From contig CM039509.1 in NCBI GenBank assembly GCA_022432975.1, forward strand, positions 19,729,760 to 19,793,759: DNA of 64,000 nucleotides, in the 5' to 3' direction. The position numbers were made by a program, and so were the translations under genes. The first letter of the stretch is position 1; each line of letters begins with the position of its first letter. Shown here piece by piece: positions 58,064 to 64,000 of this stretch. A model generated the notes under the pieces. The model was given only the letters and a program-made list of their open reading frames with translations, was not told the DNA's origin and searched no databases. The stretch is from Begonia masoniana (taxonomy: Eukaryota > Streptophyta > Magnoliopsida > Cucurbitales > Begoniaceae).

Positions 58064-58623
58064 ATCCACACTTCTGAGTATGGACACGTTAAACACATCG
58101 TGAATGCCTTCCATGGATGCCGGAAGCCGTAACCTGTACGCCATAGTCCCGATCCTCTTCAAAATTGGAAAGGGCCCCACATAACGAGGGTTCAACTTGC
58201 TTCTTCTTCCGAACTGCATAACGCCTTTAAACAGAGAAATTTTAAGATAAACCTCATCACCCTCATTGAACTCTAAGTTCCTCCGTCTAGTGTCGGCATA
58301 GCGCTTTTGGCGGCTATGTGCTACCTTGATACGTTGTCTGATAACGGCGATTTTCTCTGTTGTTTGCTGATAAATATCTGGGCCAACTACGCTAGCCTTG
58401 CCTACCTCATGCCAATATAGTGGAGACCTGCATTTTTTACCATACAATGCCTCATACGGAGCCATGCCAATCGTAGCCTGGAAGCTATTGTTGTACGAGA
58501 ACTCAATCAAGGGCAAATATCGGCTCCACGAGCCCTGAAACTCCAGCACGCAAGCTCTAAGCATATCCTCAAGAATCTGATTTGTTCTTTCTGTCTGCCC
58601 GTCAGTCTGAGGATGAAACGCCG
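58064..58623 (-). pseudogene. Element L pol fragment: integrase C-terminal half
   Basis: The minus strand encodes [79 protein letters not shown] and GPFPILKRIGTMAYRLRLPA, up to HDVFNVSIL. It is well preserved and close to elements A and H. LTR J cuts it on one side, just before the chromodomain, and LTR M on the other, inside the integrase core. It is the only visible part of that element. Confidence 0.93.
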
Positions 58624-61010
58624 TGTAATACCCGGCTTTTCGGGATATTAATATTTTAATATAAATGGTATTTTTGTAAATATGTCAAATCGAGCCCGTT
58701 TTGCGAACAGAGGGTTTCGTTGGGATCCTAATTATTAATAGAAATTTTAAGGAAATTATGAGAATTTTCGGAGTAATAATGCTATATTCCGAGTAATTAC
58801 CTCAATCGTAACGTAAAAGACGTTTTAGTAAAAATAGTAAACGGGGTCCGAATTGCGAACGGACAGTTTTATTGGGACCCAAATAATAAGTTGGACTTAC
58901 TGGTGAAATAAGGATATTTGGTGAAACCGAATAGTGAGCCGATTAACAAAACGAATGACGAAACGAATATAAAATCAAAGTAAGGGCAAAATGGTAATTT
59001 GCCAAAGTAATTTTATAAAATAACCTAAAACACTCTTCTCCCTCGTTTCCTTCTCTTCTCGCGAAAACCAGAGAGCCTTCTCTCTGTTCTCCAACGGCGA
59101 TCCCTCACGGCCGACGCCCGTTTCTCCTCCGATCGACTTCCGATCTTCGTGTTTTCTCCTCCGATCAACGCCCTAGGTACGAATCTATGATTTCGGAGCA
59201 TTAGCTTTCAGTTTTAACGAAGTTAGGATGTTAGGGTTTCGTTAGGATTTATGTCGAAAACGCGAGTTAGGGTTTAAAATCGATAAGTTAGCTAAGTTTA
59301 TGAATATATTGAACGTATGGAGCGTTATTGGAGGGAGTTTGATTTATTTGTGAAAAGTGTTAAAGTTTGAGAATTTTCGGGTTTTTGGAGAAAACTCGTT
59401 AATTGTTGTTTCGAGGTATCAAGCGTGAATTGTTCGTCGATATGCCTCGATTAATTAAGTGAGAAGCTTTAGAGAATTCTTTAGTTAAGGTATTGATAAA
59501 TTTGGACGTTTAGAAGTTTAAACTCGTTGTAACAATAATCGTTGTGAATTGCCGTAGGTGAACGACGCTCGTGGACGGAGCTAGAATTTCAACGGACGTC
59601 AGGTAAGTCTCCGCGACTTGTTTGGCCGATTGGCCTACACCATAGGATCTTTTGTTGTTCGAGGAAACTGGAGAATTGTTTGTTTAAATGCTTTGGTTGG
59701 GTAGTTAGAACTAGTTCTTTTGTAGGTTATGCCCGAGTGTCTTGATGGTACGTATGATGATTGATATGTTATGTTTATATCTGTTCATGCATCATAGTTT
59801 TAAAAAAAAAAAACGTCATGAAAATGAATTTACGCATAGTTTTCATGAAAAAGAAATGCACGTAAAGGCAAGTAAAGTATCATGTAAACAACCCTCTGTA
59901 TGTGGTTATCGGGGTGAGGTTCAGACCCGGCCTTCCGTGGTGAGCGGGTTTTCCTCCCTTCAGATGGTGTGGGCTGTCTAACCGCTTGACGGGCCCTAAC
60001 CATCTGCCGAGTGAATAGACTTCGGTAACCAAAAGAATGTCATGGTGAGAATGAATGAATGAAAGAATGAATGAATGAATGAAATGCATGAGTGACGGTG
60101 TTATAAAAAACTGCATAAACATGTTCATGCATAAGCATTCATGTAGACTTACTGAGCCTTAAACTCACGACTTATATTTATGGTGTAGGTGACCTCTACA
60201 CAGGTGAGGATGAGATCCCTCCACCCGAGGCATGAACGGTTGAAGAAAGATGGCCCGTGGGAGTGTGCTGGGCAGTCGGTGCGCAATTTGACCCGTGGGG
60301 GATGTAGGTATATGATTTGGGGAACGTGATATGAATTATATAGCTGAATTATATTAGGATGCTTGGATTTGGTTAGTTAATAGGTTAATGTTTTGACGTT
60401 TTGAAACCTGTTTTATAAACTGTTTGGGTAAATTTTAAATAGGAGGAAACGTCTGGTTTTTAAATGGATCCACGCTATTTATTTTTATGAAAGTTTATTA
60501 CGTTTTAATCACGTTCTAGGGCAGGTTTTATGTTGTCTATATTTGGTGGATGAGGAAATAAGAAATGAATGATGTTATGTTAAAGTTTAATGGAAAAATG
60601 TGTAGAAGTAGACTTGTGAATGGAGGAGAAATGGTGAGGGAAGTTGATGGTTGCTCTCTGGAATTCGGATTCCAGACTGCTGAGGCGCATGGCCTCAGCG
60701 ATCGATCCCTGCTGAGGCGCATGGCCTCAGCGATCGATCCCTGCTGTGGCGCAGCGATCGATCTCTTTTTCTTTTGCCTCTGTCTTCCAGTTTTGCCCTT
60801 GGCCGAATTGAAAAATGTTTTAAATGTTTTCTTTAATATTTTTTAAACGTTTTAAGTTTAATTTAAATTAGTTTAGAAATAGGTTTACACGATTTTAATT
60901 CCAATTTGAATTCCGCTTCAGTTTAGGTTCAAAGTTTATGATAAGTGTAAAAAAAAAAAGAAAAAAAAAGAAAAGTACGGGTAATTGGGTACAGTATTAG
61001 GGTCGTTACA
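58624..61010 (+). mobile_element. Element M 5' LTR (2387 bp)
   Basis: It starts TGTAATACCCGGC and ends GGGTCGTTACA next to the PBS. It has a TATA-like box (59011-59020), donor-like GCCCTAG|GTACG near 59175, and a candidate short exon (about 59557-59602, GTGAACGACG...GACGTCAG) followed by GTAAGT. It also has a candidate intron (59603-60188), an AATG repeat (60050-60083), an inverted repeat CTCTGGAAT/ATTCCAGA (60655-60680) and GATCGATC blocks (60697-60765). Confidence 0.94.
59603..60188 (+). other. Candidate stem-closed intron in LTR M
   Basis: The donor is TCAG|GTAAGT and the acceptor TATGGTGTAG|GTGAC, 586 nt apart. The arms CCTACACCATA (59634-59644) and TATGGTGTAGG (60179-60189) are perfectly complementary. 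Confidence 0.5.
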
Positions 61011-61014
61011 ATTA

Positions 61015-61026
61015 TGGTATCAGAGC
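61015..61026 (+). other. Element M primer binding site
   Basis: TGGTATCAGAGC, four bases after the LTR. Confidence 0.95.
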
Positions 61027-61097
61027 CCCCGGGTTTTAAAATCGGTTCTGTAGACTGCTCGACTGCACAGCCACTACGCGGACATCCTTCATCAATT

Positions 61098-61160
61098 GTA
61101 AGTCTGGTTATAGCTTTATCTGATTTTGTTTCTTAGGATTATCTATTTAATTTGTTTTAG
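61098..61160 (+). other. Candidate leader intron between PBS and gag, element M
   Basis: The donor is CAATT|GTAAGT and the acceptor TTGTTTTAG, 63 nt apart, 12 nt before the gag ATG at 61173. Confidence 0.5.
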
Positions 61161-61172
61161 GCTTTATACACT

Positions 61173-61750
61173 ATGACTCGAGGAAGAGATCCTAGAGATG
61201 ACGCACTAGATCGGTTTACGGAGTTAATAGATCGTCAGTCTCAGCATATGGACCGGCAAGCACAACAAATTGCGGACTTAGTGAATGGAGAGAACCAGAG
61301 GGCCCAGGCTTTAGTGGTTCCTAACCACCAGGGCATGCAGAAATTCCAAAGTTTACGGCCTCCAGTATTTGACGGCCGCTCATCGGATCCAACGGTTGCA
61401 GAAGAGTGGATCCGCACTATGGAGGATATGTTAGAGTATGCAGAAGTGGAGAATGGAAAGAAGGTTGCTTTTGTTACCTTTCACTTGGCGATGGATGCCC
61501 GTTTCTGGTGGGATTCAATCAAGGCGACGACAGACGTATCGATTATGACCTGGGAGCGGTTTAAGACCATATTCTTCGACAAGTATTTTAGCCGCACAGT
61601 GAGGGTGGCTAAGAGGAACGAGTTCACACAGCTAAAGCAGACAGGTTCGGTTGCAGAGTATATAAGGAAGTTCGAGGCTTTGTCACGATTTGCACCACGT
61701 CTTGTCAGCGACAATGAAGAAAAAGTGCACCAGTTTATGGAGGGACTAGA
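61173..61750 (+). pseudogene. Element M gag, truncated by LTR N
   Basis: The frame opens with ATG (MTRGRDPRDDALDRFTELID), then a Gln-rich helix (RQSQHMDRQAQQIADL). The gag core follows with QKFQSLRPPVFDG, AEEWIRTMEDMLEYA, RFWWDSIKATTD, FFDKYFSRTV and QTGSVAEYIRKFEALSRFA. All 193 codons up to GLD are open, without lesions. LTR N enters there and adds about 20 unrelated residues before a stop at 61814. Zinc knuckle, protease and pol are not in the window and would lie beyond LTR N if the element is otherwise complete. Confidence 0.93.
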
Positions 61751-64000
61751 TGTAATATCCGGCTTGTACGGATTTTTGGATTTAATATATTATATTGATA
61801 TATTATATTATTAGATGACATTTTTGTAAATATGTCAAATAAGGTCCATTTCACGAAAAGAAAGCGTCATTATGACCCTAACAGATAATAAGAATTTTAA
61901 GGAAATTATGAGAATTTTCGGAGTTTAAACGTTATATTCCGAGTAATTACGTCTTTCGTAAAGTAATTGACGTTTTAGTAAAAATAGTAAACGAGGTCCG
62001 AATTGCGAACAGACAGTTTTGAATAAACCCTATCGGTGAATTGGACTTATTGGCGAAGTATGGAAGTTTGGGGAAATCCGAATCATTGGACGATTAACGA
62101 AACGAAGGACGAAACAAATAGATTTAAGTAAGAAGGGCAAAATGGTAATTTGCAAATCTATTTTATAAAACATCACAAATCATTTTCTCTCCCTCACTTT
62201 CTCTCCTCTCCTCCTCTGGATCGAACGAACAGGGAGCTCTCCCTCCTCACGGCCGCCGGCGATTTTCGAAGATCCGAGCTCCGTCCGACCTCCGATCAAC
62301 TCCGATCCTTCACGGTTTCTTCCCCTCTCGCTACTCTCGGTATGTAGCTCCAATCTCTGAGCGTTTATTTTGAGTTTTCGGTTTGATTTAGGGTTAGGGT
62401 TTCAATTAGGGTTTCGACGAAAAACGCGAATTAGGGTTCGTAATTAATAGGTTAGCCTTGATTAAGTATATATCGAACGTATTGGACGTTATTGGACGAA
62501 GAAAAATCAATTTGTGAAAAAGTTAAAATTAGTAGATTTTCGGGTTTTTGGGAAAAACTCGTAAATGGAGGATTTTTGGATTATCGAGCATTAGTCGACG
62601 TTCTAAATGCTTTAATTAGCTAAGTTTGAGGAATTAGGAGAATTCTTTAGTTAAGGTTTGAAATTTGGACGTTAGAAGCTCGAATTGGTTTTTAACTATG
62701 AATGTTGTGTTTTGCCCAGACGAACGACGCTCGTGGACGGAACTCAGTGTGCTACGGATGTCAGGTAAGTCTTTGCGTCTTGTTTGGCCGATTGGCCTAC
62801 ACCATATGATTTTAGGTTGTTCGAGGACATTGGTGAATTGTTGTTTAAATTGCTTTGGTTGGGTAGTTAGGTTATTCGTTTTATAGGTTGCTTGTTTACC
62901 GTCTTGATGGTACATACGTTGTTTGCTTATACTCTGCTCATGTTATGGTATTGCACATGTTCACGCATCATGGTTTCTGAAAAGCATGAAAAAGGAATTT
63001 GTATGCATGTTTTCATAAAAAGGAAAAGGATAATGAAAAGTAATGAATGTCTGTAATCTGTAATCTGTAATCTGTCTGGTCATGAGCGGTGGCGGTGGTT
63101 CAGACATGGCTGCAAGGGGAGCATGTTCTTCCCCCCGGTTAGATACGAGGGGCTATCCAATCGCCGGATGTGCCGCTCCTATCTAGCGAGAGTGAAGCCC
63201 CGGTGACGTTTATGAAATGAAATGAAATGAAATGAAATGAAATGAATAGCGAAAAGGTAGGAAGCATGTTTTTTTTTTACGAATGGCACGCATAGCATGC
63301 ATTGCATTCACGTAGACTTACTGAGCCTTAAGCTCACGACTTATTTTTATGGTGTAGGTGACCTCTACACAGGTGAGGATGAGATCCCTCCACCCGAGGC
63401 ATGATCGGTTGAAGAAAGATGGCCCGCGGGAGTGTGCTGAGTAGTCGAGGCGCGTTTTGACCCGTGGGGACGTAGGTATATGTTTTGGGAACGTGATATG
63501 AATTGTATAGCTGAATTATATTAGGATGCTTGGATTTGGTTAGTTAATAGGTTAATGTTTTGACGTTTTGAAACCTGTTTATAACTGTTTGGTAAATGTA
63601 TTTAAAACGTTTGTTATTAGTGTTATCGAAGTGTTTTGAATGATTTTAAATGGTTACGGGTATGCTCGGTTTTTGGAGCTATCCACGCAGTTGGACTTCG
63701 CCAAGTCCGCCGTAATACGATTGAGTTTAGAATACGTTTGAGTGGGATTGAAGCTATGAATTGGTTGATAATGTTGATGAATGTAATGAATGAAATGTGA
63801 AAATGTTGAAGGAGAAGTGAAGTGAATTGCTCTCTGGAATCGGATTCCAGAGAGCTAAGTTTGTGTTCTGCTCTCTGGAATTCCAGAGAGCTATGTATTG
63901 AACGAAAACAGAAGAAAGAGAAAAGGGGAAGTCTGATCGCTGGGCGATCGCTGCATGGTGTGCAGCGATCGATCTCTGCAGCAAGCAGAGATCGATCGCT
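61751..64000 (+). mobile_element. LTR N (partial, cut by window edge)
   Basis: It starts TGTAATATCCGGC, right after CTAGA (the presumed TSD, 61746-61750), and parallels LTR M throughout. It has a TATA-like box (62161-62170), donor-like CTCG|GTATG near 62339 and a candidate intron (62765-63357) with perfect 11-bp arms (62796-62806 and 63349-63359). It also has an AAATG repeat (63215-63245), CTCTGGAAT/ATTCCAGAG inverted repeats (63830-63895) and GATCG palindromes to the edge. Whether it is solo or part of a full element cannot be seen. Confidence 0.92.

Noticed and set aside
1..64000. tRNA, rRNA, miRNA hairpin or riboswitch genes
   Set aside because: I looked for tRNA-like boxes and known RNA motifs and saw none beyond the tRNA-complementary primer binding sites. 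The LTR hairpins are too dispersed and repeat-associated to call as miRNA genes.

Overview
This is plant nuclear DNA, almost certainly from an angiosperm, and I see no intact host gene. It is a stack of nested LTR retrotransposons. The evidence is repeated Ty3/gypsy gag-pol reading frames, primer binding sites matching initiator-tRNA-Met (TGGTATCAGAGC and variants), LTRs bounded by TGTAAC...GTTACA, 5-bp target-site duplications (TSDs), and one fragment of a plant RNA-dependent RNA polymerase (RDR) gene. The species cannot be told from the sequence. Most elements have very long LTRs (2.0-2.8 kb) and a Tekay/Del-like pol with a C-terminal chromodomain. One (element G) is a different gypsy lineage with a 0.47-kb LTR.

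Layout. 1-6879: element A (minus), a full gag-pol with one frameshift and three stops; its 3' LTR runs off the left edge. It sits in LTR fragment B (6880-8268, plus). 8269-8540 and 11268-11595: LTR fragment C (minus), split by solo LTR D (8541-11262, TSD cttaa). 11596-20128: element E (minus), a mostly non-coding derivative with a gag remnant; its flanks do not form a TSD. 20129-20538: a Gln-rich gag-like scrap. 20539-21218 and 42387-44626: LTR F (minus), split by element G. Element G (21219-27452 plus 42053-42386, minus) has decayed gag, protease, RT, RNase H and integrase. Its right LTR is interrupted by element H (27453-42047, plus; TSD ttcag/tttag). Each LTR of H carries its own solo LTR: 29099-31854 (minus, TSD gcttg) and 38136-40680 (plus, TSD ttgat).

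44627-45800: LTR fragment I (minus). 45801-46580 and 54662-58063: LTR J (minus), which contains a 1.8-kb minisatellite and is split by element K (46581-54656, plus; TSD aaatc). K has two LTRs that differ at only about 20 substitutions and a non-coding interior related to that of E. Inside K lies a captured fragment of an RDR gene (about 50205-50962). 58064-58623: integrase-to-chromodomain fragment L (minus). 58624-61750: element M (plus), with an LTR, PBS and the first 193 codons of gag, cut by LTR N (61751 to the window end).

The main cross-cutting observation is a shared LTR design. Every LTR with both ends of this segment visible, whatever its family or strand, has a splice-donor-like AG|GTAAGT, then 25-60 nt later an arm such as CCTACACCATA. 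Some 0.4-2 kb further on (not counting later insertions) comes the complementary arm TATGGTGTAG|GT, which itself looks like a 3' splice site. The sequence between carries an LTR-specific minisatellite or low-complexity stretch. Arm changes between families are compensated or leave G-U pairs. This suggests a long leader intron closed by RNA pairing. A second candidate intron of about 60 nt lies between the PBS and the gag start in A, H, K and M.
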